A model generated the notes under the pieces. The model made no database searches, was not told where the DNA came from, and saw nothing but the letters and a program-made list of their open reading frames with translations. From Candidatus Heimdallarchaeota archaeon (lineage in GTDB: Archaea > Asgardarchaeota > Heimdallarchaeia > Heimdallarchaeales > Kariarchaeaceae), in the NCBI GenBank assembly GCA_015522385.1, contig WAMJ01000075.1, positions 1-30,746 on the forward strand: 30,746 nucleotides of DNA. Direction: 5' to 3'. Below are positions 15,106-23,501 of this stretch, piece after piece (positions within the stretch are counted from its first letter, which is position 1; each line of letters begins with the position of its first letter). The position numbers and the translations under genes were made by a program.

Positions 15106-15657
15106 ATGATGCGTCGTATTGTTTCAAAACTTGTACTTTGTGGGGAAACAAGAGTGGGAAAGACGTCTATTCGGAGGTCGTACTTCGGTGATAGCTTCCT
15201 AAAAGATCACCTCTCCACACTTGGTGCAGATTTTGCTGTTAAAAGAGTAAAAATTGATGACCAGACGACCATGGAACTACAGATCTGGGACTTAGCTGGA
15301 CAGGAAGGATTCTCAAATCTAAGACAGCGTTTCTTCAAGGGCGCAAGCAGCGCCATGATGGTGTTTGACATCACAAGGAAGGACACCTTCAGCAAGCTGG
15401 ACTACTGGTTCAAGCAACTTTGGGAAGGAAGGCAGTCCAAGAACCTACCCATCGCTATTATCGGGAACAAGAACGACCTCCAGACCCGTGAGGTCTCACG
15501 GGACGAGGTGATGGAGTACATTACTAAACTCCGTGAGGAGAACGAACTCGACACCGAGTGGATTGAGTACTTCGAGACCAGTGCGAAGACTGGTGAGAAC
15601 ATTGAGGAGTGCTTCCAAGGAGTAAGTCAAGCACTTCTTGATAAGATGAAGAAATAG
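15106..15657 (+). CDS. Ras/Rab-like small GTPase
   Basis: 183 aa, a compact GTPase core. G1 is GETRVGKTS (13-21), the switch I Thr is in STLGADF (Thr38), G3 is WDLAGQEGF (61-69), G4 is NKND (121-124) and G5 is TSAKTG (158-163), a Rab-like G5. An Arg occupies the position equivalent to Ras Gly13 in the P-loop. There is no C-terminal Cys or other lipid signal and no long extension, so membrane attachment would need a partner. The gene follows the DtxR-like regulator with its own TATA-like box. Confidence 0.95.
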   Translation: MMRRIVSKLVLCGETRVGKTSIRRSYFGDSFLKDHLSTLGADFAVKRVKIDDQTTMELQIWDLAGQEGFSNLRQRFFKGASSAMMVFDITRKDTFSKLDYWFKQLWEGRQSKNLPIAIIGNKNDLQTREVSRDEVMEYITKLREENELDTEWIEYFETSAKTGENIEECFQGVSQALLDKMKK

Positions 15658-15943
15658 GTCTCCCCTTCGTGAACATAATAGATATTGAGGAATAGAGAAG
15701 GATTTTGTGCAGAGAAATACATGAGGTAATCCACTGGCATAGAGCTATAAGGTAAGATTATATTGGGTCGTGCATCAAGAACTATTAAATTTACATGGAG
15801 AGAATGAATTTAAGGACATAAAATAGCGCGATGTTATTGGAATTCCATCCAGAAAATCCCCTTCTGGAAATATCTGATAAATCTCAAAGAGTTAGTTAAA
15901 ATAAATATTCAGTCCAAATTTTTTAACATATCAAAAAGATTTA
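15658..15943. other. Intergenic region, AT-rich, with a short hairpin
   Basis: Convergent gap between the GTPase and flotillin genes. It contains a 7-bp stem, TCCAGAA (15848-15854) and TTCTGGA (15862-15868), and T-rich runs near 15919-15924 (plus strand) that may help end transcription. I see no coding region or RNA gene. Confidence 0.35.
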
Positions 15944-17242
15944 TTACTTCTTTGACTTCTCCAGCACGTCACCCAAGGAAACACCAGCCTCCTTCATGGC
16001 GCTGATGCCAGTCACAATGTCAGAGAAGATGCCACCGAGACCTCCCGTCGCAGGAAGGATCAGCTTCGAGTTATTCTGGATGCCTCTCGCTATCGACGAC
16101 GCGACCTCCTTCTGGGCCTCAGCTCTAATCTCATTGATCTTCACCATGATACCCGACTCGTTGAACTGCTTCAACGCCTCAGCTAGGCTGCGGGTACCCT
16201 CTGCCTCGGCCTCCAGACGCATGCGGATGGCATCAGCCTCGGCGCCAGCACGTGTACGAGCAGCCTCTGCCTCTGCCTTAGCTCGGATAATGTTCGAGTC
16301 AGCGTCTCCTTGGGCAATCTTACGCTGCTTCTCCGCATCCGCATCAGCTGCGATCGCTATCCGCTGTGCCTCGATCTCTGCCTGCCTACGGGTCTCTGCG
16401 TTCAGAACGTCCATCTCCTTCAGCGTCAGCTGCTTCTTCTGCTCAGCGATCAGCTGCTGCTGCGTCAGCCTAGCTGTCTCCGCTCGCTGCAATGCCTCCT
16501 GACGCTTCACCTCAGCCTCCGATCGACGCTCTGCCTCTACAATCTCGGCCTCGGCATTTTGATTCGCCTCGGCAATCCTCGCTATCTTGTTCAACTCTGC
16601 TGACTTCACTCGCTCCATGTCCGCGATGACTGTGTACCCATCGATGTCTATGATGTTCTTGATGTCGAAGAGAACAACCTCGATACCCACCCTTGCTAGC
16701 GTCTCAGACGTCGATTTATTGATAGCCTTCTCCATTTCATCACGTTCCCGCATTATTATGGGAAGTACCTGCTTCATTGCCTCTGACCTTGAAGCTGACT
16801 GAATGGTGTCGTCGACTATTGGGATTATTTCCTTCTTTGTTGCTTTTCCGAGGGATCTAGTAGCGATGATAGCGTCTGATATCTGTACTTTGCAAGATAT
16901 TTCGACTCCGAATGGTAGGTTGTCCCTGTCGAGTAGTTTTATTCTTGGTACAGCTATTTCGATGACTGTTCTTTTGACCTTATTTCTCTTCATTGCTCTT
17001 GGTATGTAGAAGTATGAGTCACCGCCTCTGTACTGGCTTTCTTTTCCGCCGAAGGCTATTACGTGTATCTCTTCTGAGCTGACGACGTTGTACACGGTAG
17101 TCATGAGGAAGACGAGTACTCCTACAAATATTAGGAAGATGAATATTCCTCCTCTAACACTTCTTGTGGTTATTCCTATGTAGATACCTGTGGCTGCGCC
17201 TGCTAATAGTATAAATATTATTAGTTTGTTTGCTGATGCCAT
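15944..17242 (-). CDS. SPFH/band-7 (flotillin-like) membrane scaffold protein
   Basis: About 432 aa. Two hydrophobic segments near the N-terminus (about residues 7-24 and 32-49) are followed by an SPFH domain (about 55-235; EIHVIAFGGKESQYRGGDSYFYIP, then VEISCKVQISDA and ARVGIEVVLFDIKNI). A long Ala/Glu/Arg-rich coiled coil spans about 225-370 with repeated AEAE and RAEAEA patterns as in flotillins. The tail is Gly-rich (PATGGLGGIFSDIVTG). Such proteins oligomerise into rings or cages that organise membrane microdomains. I prefer the ATG at 17242 (MASANKLII); GTG at 17251 is an alternative. It lies 12 bp after the NfeD-like gene's stop, so they form an operon; NfeD-flotillin pairing is a known conserved arrangement. 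Confidence 0.92.
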   Translation of the reverse strand: MASANKLIIFILLAGAATGIYIGITTRSVRGGIFIFLIFVGVLVFLMTTVYNVVSSEEIHVIAFGGKESQYRGGDSYFYIPRAMKRNKVKRTVIEIAVPRIKLLDRDNLPFGVEISCKVQISDAIIATRSLGKATKKEIIPIVDDTIQSASRSEAMKQVLPIIMRERDEMEKAINKSTSETLARVGIEVVLFDIKNIIDIDGYTVIADMERVKSAELNKIARIAEANQNAEAEIVEAERRSEAEVKRQEALQRAETARLTQQQLIAEQKKQLTLKEMDVLNAETRRQAEIEAQRIAIAADADAEKQRKIAQGDADSNIIRAKAEAEAARTRAGAEADAIRMRLEAEAEGTRSLAEALKQFNESGIMVKINEIRAEAQKEVASSIARGIQNNSKLILPATGGLGGIFSDIVTGISAMKEAGVSLGDVLEKSKK

Positions 17243-17254
17243 TTCTTTCACATC

Positions 17255-17953
17255 CTAAATGTTCTCTCTGCAGATTGGGCAGTACTGATTGATCTCAATC
17301 CACTGCTTCCAATGCGTAGCGTGAAATGTTGCGTCACAATGAGGACATGTCTTGATCTGCGACTTCTTTTCGACCGTGTGGTAGCATATCTCGCATGTAG
17401 GAAGGTCCTTCCTTGAGATGTTCTTGAGGTATAGGTATATGCTTCCGAGTAGTCCGTAGCTGGATTTTACATGAACGTTTTCTCTCATCCTGTCAACGGG
17501 TCTGACCTTGGCGACGATTCCGTCGAACTCGACGATCTGCACGGGGGTTCCCGGTTTCATGGGTTTTGAGATAGGTTCTGCATTTGTAGCGATGAAGAAT
17601 TCGACGGTCTTGTCTGTGACGACCTTTATCTTTCCCTTGCTGTCAGGGTCGATCTCCATGTTTACTTTTCCGTACTTCCCAGTGTACTCCTTTTCGATGT
17701 CTGTTTGGATGATTACAGCTGAGAGGAAGATGTGTGTCAGAAGACCGAATACGAGTCCACCTATTAGACCCGCGTATGGCTCTGGCACACCGAACAAGCC
17801 TACAACCCCCCACATGAATATTGCCGAGGCAATTACGGAGGAGATGTTGTACCCTCCGAGCAGATCTATATCCAAAACATCTTTAGACAGGATGAGAAAT
17901 GCTCCGAGGAGTGCTAGAAGTATATATGTTTCCATATCAATCATGCCAACCAT
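17255..17953 (-). CDS. NfeD-like membrane protein fused to a C-terminal RING/PHD-like zinc finger
   Basis: 232 aa. Three hydrophobic segments (about 8-23, 37-54, 60-83) are followed by an OB-fold NfeD domain (about 88-158; GKYGKVNMEI, KGKIKVVTDKTVEFF, GTPVQIVEFDGIVAKVRP). A linker leads to a finger with eight ligands: Cys187, Cys190, Cys203, Cys206, His211, His214, Cys225, Cys228. Its end, FHATHWKQWIEINQYCPICRE, closely resembles RING-H2 ends (FHxxCIxxWL...CPxCR), while the C-x2-C-x12-C-x2-C-x4-H-x2-H-x10-C-x2-C spacing is closer to PHD or RING-variant fingers. The finger should face the cytoplasm with the OB fold. A TATA-like TTTTATATA (minus strand, 17989-17997) precedes it. Starts at Met4 or Met7 are also possible. 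Confidence 0.88.
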   Translation of the reverse strand: MVGMIDMETYILLALLGAFLILSKDVLDIDLLGGYNISSVIASAIFMWGVVGLFGVPEPYAGLIGGLVFGLLTHIFLSAVIIQTDIEKEYTGKYGKVNMEIDPDSKGKIKVVTDKTVEFFIATNAEPISKPMKPGTPVQIVEFDGIVAKVRPVDRMRENVHVKSSYGLLGSIYLYLKNISRKDLPTCEICYHTVEKKSQIKTCPHCDATFHATHWKQWIEINQYCPICRENI

Positions 17954-18320
17954 TCGAGAGATGGTTAATACACTTCTGGCAGTGGTCGTATATAAAATTT
18001 TACCGCGCCAACGATATATTTGGAGAATAATTTAGCATTAAATAGCATTTACTTCCATATTTCCTACCAGTGGACAGATCGGACAACAGTTTGGTTTAAA
18101 AATAAATTTTGATCACCAGGGCAGGTTAGTCCAGATATTGAATTTTGGGGGGAGATGTTTCGTTTATTGAAAATTTGTATAAATGGGCTCAAATCTTTTA
18201 CGTTATACCGTTGGTGCATGATTGGATCGGAATCCAGATTATCACGTATCATTAGTGCGCAATCATTGAGTGATAAGTCAGTTCATTACCCTCAGAAGAT
18301 TAACAATTTCAGATCTGGGT
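17954..18320. other. AT-rich intergenic region with no recognisable gene
   Basis: 367 bp. The left end holds the NfeD promoter (17989-17997). The rest lacks a plausible coding frame, tRNA or known RNA. An inverted pair TTATCAC (18239-18245) and GTGATAA (18270-18276) is present but is of a length expected by chance. Confidence 0.4.
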
Positions 18321-18803
18321 CTATAATTTTAGCTCCGATCTCAGCTCCCACTCTTCAGGCCGGTTCCCAATTACTACCTCCACACGCTTGAGCAACCTAA
18401 TCGCTACATCTACCGACGATGGTTCCGTGGAGATTTTGTCCAGTAGATCCATAAAATTGGGATCAAGCTTTCTGAGCTGTTGTCTCCGGATCTTCAACCG
18501 CTTGGCATAGGTTCTATGGTGGCGGAGAATTGCCTGTGTTGCGACCTCAATTCCTTTCCATAATGTCTGCTGATAGGCATAGCTGGATGTTGTGTCACTG
18601 AGGTCCATGAGGTCTTTCTTCAGATCGTCAATCGAGTACCTGATTAGTTCCAGATCCACACCGGAGAGTTCTGGCACTGGTCTATTCAGACATCGCTTGG
18701 CTTCGTTGATTAATTCATCGATGACCGGATCGAATTTTTCGAGAACGATGCCCGTGGCCAGCATATCTGCGGTAATTGGATTGAACCCGTCCTCGTGTTC
18801 CAT
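18321..18803 (-). CDS. C-terminal helical part of a frameshifted nucleotidyltransferase
   Basis: 160 aa from an internal Met, entirely helical (LEKFDPVIDELINEAKRCLNRP, LIRYSIDDLKKDLMDLSD, WKGIEVATQAILRHHRTYAKRLKIRRQQLRKL in part). Upstream of this Met the same frame reads EYFVNPVRQIEAYMEHEDGFNP, which joins the nucleotidyltransferase domain at 18710-19054 if one G is added to the four-base run at 18842-18845. So this is probably not an independent gene but the second half of one ~245-residue protein. A helical domain after the catalytic domain is usual in small nucleotidyltransferases, where it shapes the substrate site. Confidence 0.7.
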   Translation of the reverse strand: MEHEDGFNPITADMLATGIVLEKFDPVIDELINEAKRCLNRPVPELSGVDLELIRYSIDDLKKDLMDLSDTTSSYAYQQTLWKGIEVATQAILRHHRTYAKRLKIRRQQLRKLDPNFMDLLDKISTEPSSVDVAIRLLKRVEVVIGNRPEEWELRSELKL

Positions 18804-19054
18804 GTATGCTTCGATTTGCCTGACGGGGTTGACGAAGTACTCCCCTCAATTCCATCAAGCCATGTATTTCCCCTTATTCGCCAATCCTGATCAGGAACAA
18901 TGATGTAGATGTCGACGTCAGAATTGGGCCCATGGTAATCTTTGGCAAATGATCCCACCAGAATTATACCCAAGGGATGAAATCTCTCGATAGCACGATT
19001 CAAGAACTTCTGAACAACAGACTGTACCTTTGAAGGGAGGTCATTAAGTTCCAC
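18710..19054 (-). CDS. Nucleotidyltransferase (MNT/pol-beta-like) N-terminal part, frameshifted
   Basis: The N-terminal ~75 residues carry the nucleotidyltransferase signature GSFAKDYHGPNSDVDIYIIV (GS-x10-11-DxD), whose two Asp bind catalytic metal. After TWLDGIEG the frame departs into low-quality sequence (STSSTPSGKSKHT...) while the true continuation is found in another frame (see 18321-18803). This shows a one-base loss in the G4 run (plus-strand CCCC at 18842-18845). It could be an assembly error or real inactivation. Substrate unknown; related proteins modify antibiotics, toxins or tRNA. Confidence 0.75.
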   Translation of the reverse strand: MELNDLPSKVQSVVQKFLNRAIERFHPLGIILVGSFAKDYHGPNSDVDIYIIVPDQDWRIRGNTWLDGIEGSTSSTPSGKSKHTWNTRTGSIQLPQICWPRASFSKNSIRSSMN

Positions 19055-19134
19055 ATTGAGGAGCTAATAACTGTGGGTAAAAAGCTTCCTCTCGCATTAT
19101 TATGAGGATAATTTTAGGAGGTGGAAGGATATTG

Positions 19135-19947
19135 CTATATCTTGGATTCCTTCTCTAGAATGCCCTGCTCTAATTTCTCGAAGATTCCCGACTGGAGTTC
19201 ATTCGCTGCTGCCTCGATTGTCGTAATTATGTAGTCCCTGTCCTCGGGGTTGAACACACATCGGGCAAGGATGCAGAAGTCAGTGAAGCCTATACGCTGA
19301 ATGACCCATGCCTCGTGGCTCTTGGCTATTCCCTTGATCACTTTCTTCTTGTACAACTTGGTCTCACCCATCCACGACCGCTCGAACGGGATCTCACTGA
19401 GTATCCCAAGGAGGAGGTTGACGATGTTCTCTCCTCCGCTTGCCCATAGTCGGACGATACCGTCGTCGAGATCTGCAAGGAACAGCGTGTCTATAGAGGG
19501 GATCTTGGCCAAGACGTCATTCATAACGTTGTCAGCTGCATGGAGCAGATCTGGTGGAAAGGTCATAGTCGTGAGGAGCTGGCTGACCCTCTTTCTGACA
19601 TAGTCAATATTTGAGATCCCGTAGTTCAGGTTTTCAGAGAGGAACTGAGGATGGAATTCCTTTATGACCTCGTCTATTACACCCTTGGTGAACGGTTCAT
19701 TGTCGTACGTGTCCTGTACGAATATGTAGGCAAGGTTGTCCCTCTGTACTACACCGATCTGATGTCTCCCGATCTCTATCTCCCTGAAGTCTCCCTTTGG
19801 CTTCTCGTCACCGACCTCTTCAGCCAGGATCAAAATAGTCTGGACAAGTGAGATCAACAGATCAGAGTCAAAATTGAACACTTTCTGGTTGTGAAGCTCT
19901 ATCCCGATCGATTTAGTTCTGTCAAGCAGGAGGAGAAGATAGATCAC
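19135..19947 (-). CDS. Longin/roadblock-like two-domain protein, putative small-GTPase regulator
   Basis: 270 aa, starting at GTG 19947. The first ~115 residues (IYLLLLLDRTKSIGIELHN, FNFDSDLLISLVQTILILAEEV, IGRHQIGVVQRDNLAYIFVQD, IDEVIKEFHPQFL) follow the strand-strand-helix-strand-strand-strand-helix order of longin domains. The second half (about 130-260) reads LAKIPSIDTLFLADLDDGIVRLWASGGENIV, AWVIQRIGFTDFCILARCVF and IITTIEAAANELQSGI, with the layout of a roadblock/LC7 (MglB-like) domain. Both folds regulate small GTPases in eukaryotes and bacteria. The assignment is by pattern only. The gene is 44 bp downstream of the 741-residue helical protein gene on the same strand. Confidence 0.5.
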   Translation of the reverse strand: MIYLLLLLDRTKSIGIELHNQKVFNFDSDLLISLVQTILILAEEVGDEKPKGDFREIEIGRHQIGVVQRDNLAYIFVQDTYDNEPFTKGVIDEVIKEFHPQFLSENLNYGISNIDYVRKRVSQLLTTMTFPPDLLHAADNVMNDVLAKIPSIDTLFLADLDDGIVRLWASGGENIVNLLLGILSEIPFERSWMGETKLYKKKVIKGIAKSHEAWVIQRIGFTDFCILARCVFNPEDRDYIITTIEAAANELQSGIFEKLEQGILEKESKI

Positions 19948-19991
19948 TAGAGGTAATTATGTTTTCTCAGATTAGAACCTTTCCATTAAAA

Positions 19992-22217
19992 TTACATGAC
20001 CATATTTTGGATGATGTCGAGGATTATCACCAATGGATAGTCCTCCGGAACGTCTTTTCCGTCCCTTAATGCGGTTTCTACTTGGTTGAACATCTGTCCA
20101 ATCATATATATTTGCTCGGCCAGTTTCTTGGTCTTTTCATCCTCCGTTTCTCCGAGAATCGTAGCTGCTTCGAAAGCCTTCTTTCCAGCCTCGTCGATTG
20201 CTGAGATAATCTTAGACCTGTTTATAGTTCCTTTGGGCTGGTAAGCCTCCATCGACAGTGACAAGAGATCGATGATCTTGGTCAGTGCCCTCATTGATCT
20301 GGACAGGGTAGAGAAGTACAGGAAATTGATGTCCTGACCGTTGATCTTGATAGGAGCTTTTACATGCAAGAGAGTGTCTGCAGCGATGGCTATGTCCTCA
20401 GCGGATTCCTTGAAATTCGATAATTCCTCCGAATCACGGGAAGAAGAGGACATGACCTTTTTACCTTTGGACAAGTTGGAGTTCTCCAAGATTTGTGCGA
20501 CAGTGTTGATGAAGGTGAACTGGAGGAGGGCGGTTCTCAACTGCACCTCTGCTATTAGACCCCTGATAAGGGAATACTGCATGATAGGGTTAAGATAGGT
20601 TTTCATCTCTTCGAGGAAATCGGTGTGCGCCTCAAGGTTGCAACATGTCAACGCATTGTACGCTAGGTGAATCGCCTTCGCTCTGATCAGGAGTTCCTTG
20701 ACAGGGTTCTTCCCGAAAAGCTTGTCGGCGTAAAATACCAGACCATGAGCTTCCGTAGCAAGTTTCATAGACTCCAGTTGAGTATGGAGTTTGTGCTTAC
20801 GGTTCTCATCTTGATCTAGGGTGAGAACCGCGAACTTCAGCTGATCGACGTCCTTGAGGATATTGTTCAGCAGGGATATGTCCTGCCCGAAATTTACAAA
20901 TGCGTGCTTCCACTGTTTGGAGATCGAGTTCGTCGCGGACTCGAGACGCTTCGCACCCATGTTTAGCCGGTCGTTGACAAAGTCTAAGGTCTCCTTCATA
21001 CCCTTCTTCGTCGGGTGCTTCAGACGCTCTTGCATGTAGGTGAGGATGGTGTCGTACATCAGGGCAACCGAGGAGAGATACGGTTGATCACCCTTGGTCA
21101 GGATATCCTTCGTCTGGTCGAGGGATTCCTCAAGAATGATCTTGATAGGTTCGAGATCGTCATCCTTGAGGTGGTAAAGGATCTTCTGTACAGAGAGTGA
21201 TACCTTGCAAAGAGACTGCACGAGACCGTATGTGAGGTACTGTTCCTGGATGGTCTGGGTTGACCAGCCATCGATGAAGTCCTCACTTACAAGTGACTGT
21301 TCTCCCTGCTTGAGCACAATCTCCTTCGCTTCTTGGAAGTACTCGCTCGCCACACCGAGGGCCCCCGACTTCATCGCCTCTTCAGCAATCCTCCTGTAGT
21401 GCTGGGAAAGGTAGACATTGGATCTCAACTTGACCTTGTTGTAGGTGCTGTCGTAGTACTCGGAAGAGTCCATGGTGATCGCTGTGTTGATCTGCTCCCA
21501 CTGCTTCTTCATACTCTCGAGGTGAAAGATCCCATGTTCGACCGCCGAGTGCATGGCAATTGGATCCTTCCACCACCATAGGACAGCTCCCTCGGCAATC
21601 CTCTTACGGACGTCATTGAGCAGGAATTCTGCTTGTCCCCTGTTGTATCTTTCAAGGAGTTCGGTCTTGAGCTCTGGATGATCTTGTATCTCATCGAGGA
21701 GGATTAGCTCCTTCTTCTGCTGGTCGAGTGAGATGATGGCGAAGATGGTCTTCAGCGATTCCTCATCGAAGAAGGCGGTATCGGTGAAAGCTATGAGGTT
21801 GATCTTGTCCAATGACTTCTTGGTGTAGTAGTACCCCATTGGTTTCTTTTCCAGTCCTGCTTGCTTGAGTACCCCTGATTTTTGGATTGTGGTGTAGAGG
21901 TAACTGACTATCGAGGTGTCAAGCCAGAATGAGGTGATGTCCCTGAGTCGAGTGATGTCTTCCGGAGAGGTTTCTCCTGGCCGTCGTTTGATCTCATCCG
22001 TCACCCTCTTGTAGAGTGACTCTGTTAACTTCTGGATATTGATGAGGTGGTCGACAACAGTTTTTGAGAACTCCTTCCAGTCCCTGTTGATCTCGTCGGC
22101 CTCGTCAATTTCATTGTAGTCCCTGTAGAGTTCCCTCTGGTGATTAACAAGTTCGCCAAATTTCGCGAATATTAGCCGTGAATTAAGATTCTCGACTGCA
22201 GATACAATTTCATCCAT
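19992..22217 (-). CDS. Large all-helical protein of unknown function
   Basis: 741 aa. I do not recognise a family. There is no signal peptide, membrane segment, zinc motif or nucleotide-binding loop. The sequence is predicted helical nearly throughout, with amphipathic helices of 20-40 residues (for example LSQHYRRIAEEAMKSGALGV, ASEYFQEAKEIVLKQGEQSL), the first of these TPR-like in character. A short low-complexity Ser patch (MSSSSRDSEELS) occurs around residue 590. It could be an alpha-solenoid scaffold. It is followed closely on the same strand by the longin/roadblock-like gene, implying a shared role. Confidence 0.75.
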   Translation of the reverse strand: MDEIVSAVENLNSRLIFAKFGELVNHQRELYRDYNEIDEADEINRDWKEFSKTVVDHLINIQKLTESLYKRVTDEIKRRPGETSPEDITRLRDITSFWLDTSIVSYLYTTIQKSGVLKQAGLEKKPMGYYYTKKSLDKINLIAFTDTAFFDEESLKTIFAIISLDQQKKELILLDEIQDHPELKTELLERYNRGQAEFLLNDVRKRIAEGAVLWWWKDPIAMHSAVEHGIFHLESMKKQWEQINTAITMDSSEYYDSTYNKVKLRSNVYLSQHYRRIAEEAMKSGALGVASEYFQEAKEIVLKQGEQSLVSEDFIDGWSTQTIQEQYLTYGLVQSLCKVSLSVQKILYHLKDDDLEPIKIILEESLDQTKDILTKGDQPYLSSVALMYDTILTYMQERLKHPTKKGMKETLDFVNDRLNMGAKRLESATNSISKQWKHAFVNFGQDISLLNNILKDVDQLKFAVLTLDQDENRKHKLHTQLESMKLATEAHGLVFYADKLFGKNPVKELLIRAKAIHLAYNALTCCNLEAHTDFLEEMKTYLNPIMQYSLIRGLIAEVQLRTALLQFTFINTVAQILENSNLSKGKKVMSSSSRDSEELSNFKESAEDIAIAADTLLHVKAPIKINGQDINFLYFSTLSRSMRALTKIIDLLSLSMEAYQPKGTINRSKIISAIDEAGKKAFEAATILGETEDEKTKKLAEQIYMIGQMFNQVETALRDGKDVPEDYPLVIILDIIQNMVM

Positions 22218-22368
22218 TGAGAAGATAAATTGTTACCGAGAAAAATAACCTTTTGTTTCACAGATAGATATTTGGGGCAATAATTCAGTAGTATCAAAAA
22301 TCATTCGATGAAAATAATAGAGTTGACATACTGAAGTACTAAAATATCTTGGATGCACAGAAAAATAT

Positions 22369-23451
22369 GTGCTTACCCAATTCATGAAGAGCATCGCTGA
22401 CTACAATCCAGAAAGCAGGCAGTTCATATCAGATCTTAACTCTGTAATATCCAATCTGGAAGAAGGTCAAAGGATCTTCGCTACTCATGCATACTGTACG
22501 GATGGTGGTGTTGCAGGATCCATGCTACGGTATTCCTTCCCCGATGCTAAAATTATCCCCGTTGATTACTGGTACCTGAATAATCCATTAGCACACGATG
22601 TATTGGCGGGTCTGGACTGGTATGGGATAGTAGATCTCAAACCTTTCAACAAGAAGCCGATGCAGTTTTGGGTGGATCATCACCTCGGAGCAATGGGGGA
22701 GTCACCGAACGCCCGCCAAATACGATTCGATGTCGATGGGGATAGCGGATCTTACCAGCTACTGCTTAGTAGGTTCACACCCAACCTCCCTGCGCATCTC
22801 ACGGAACTCGCAGTTATGACAAGAATCACCGATACCGCCAACTTCAGAACTCCACCTCCCACTGAGACGCTGAATACAATCGATGAGCTACAATTAGAGC
22901 CTTCATTGGATGACGAGAAAGACAGGTTACTGTACGAACGCAAGGTCTGGTTACTAGACGATGTGTGGAACACAATCAGCACCTACAAGGATCACCAGAC
23001 CTTCTATTCTGGTGCTGCTAAGGATGGATTCTACCACCTCCATAAGTATATCCCCAAGGTGAATGAACTGAGGAAGGAGAGAGCCAAAGCTCTGGAGATC
23101 GCAAATTCTCTAGAGGTCGCCGACTGTGTGATCTTCGCATCGAGGGAGTTTGCCCTAGATAAGACTTCTCTTATCAGGGGGCTCCTTCTCAGACCCGAGA
23201 CCAAGTCTGTTGTCGCTCTCAATGTTTACGAGGGAGGAGTAAAGATCTCACTCAGGCGAAGCAAGGGGCTGGAAGAGAAATGGAACAGTATGCTGCAACT
23301 CAACGAACTGGCGAAATTGATGAGTGGAGGGGGGCATGCTGCCGCTTCAGGCGCTCACACCAACACCGTGGAGGAGGCTGTTGGGATCATAAAGCCATGG
23401 ATGGAGAAACGGGGACTGAATGTTGTGTTCCACGATTTAACCAGCTATTAA
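22369..23451 (+). CDS. DHH/DHHA1-family phosphoesterase
   Basis: 360 aa. Motif I is ATHAYCTDGGVAGSM, motif II GIVDLKPF, motif III VDHH (Asp103, His104, His105), motif IV ITDTANF, and the DHHA1 domain has MSGGGHAAASGA (His323). The family includes nanoRNases, pAp phosphatases and cyclic-dinucleotide phosphodiesterases; members are cytoplasmic and Mn-dependent. The exact substrate cannot be told. In motif I the usual Asp-Ala-Asp is changed to Thr-Asp-Gly, so one metal ligand may be supplied differently. GTG 22369 is about 25 nt after a TATA-like AAAATATC; ATG 22384 is the alternative start. Confidence 0.85.
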   Translation: MLTQFMKSIADYNPESRQFISDLNSVISNLEEGQRIFATHAYCTDGGVAGSMLRYSFPDAKIIPVDYWYLNNPLAHDVLAGLDWYGIVDLKPFNKKPMQFWVDHHLGAMGESPNARQIRFDVDGDSGSYQLLLSRFTPNLPAHLTELAVMTRITDTANFRTPPPTETLNTIDELQLEPSLDDEKDRLLYERKVWLLDDVWNTISTYKDHQTFYSGAAKDGFYHLHKYIPKVNELRKERAKALEIANSLEVADCVIFASREFALDKTSLIRGLLLRPETKSVVALNVYEGGVKISLRRSKGLEEKWNSMLQLNELAKLMSGGGHAAASGAHTNTVEEAVGIIKPWMEKRGLNVVFHDLTSY

Positions 23452-23501
23452 CTACCGCAATAGATCAAGTTTTAACAAGACTTCCTCATAGGATGAAATG
23501 A

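Noticed and set aside
15508..15657. Looked for a C-terminal lipid-attachment signal on the second GTPase
   Set aside because: The protein ends ALLDKMKK with no Cys in the last residues.
18064..18391. Short frames in the gap upstream of the NfeD gene
   Set aside because: No conserved-looking product, promoter or ribosome site; the sequence looks non-coding on both strands.
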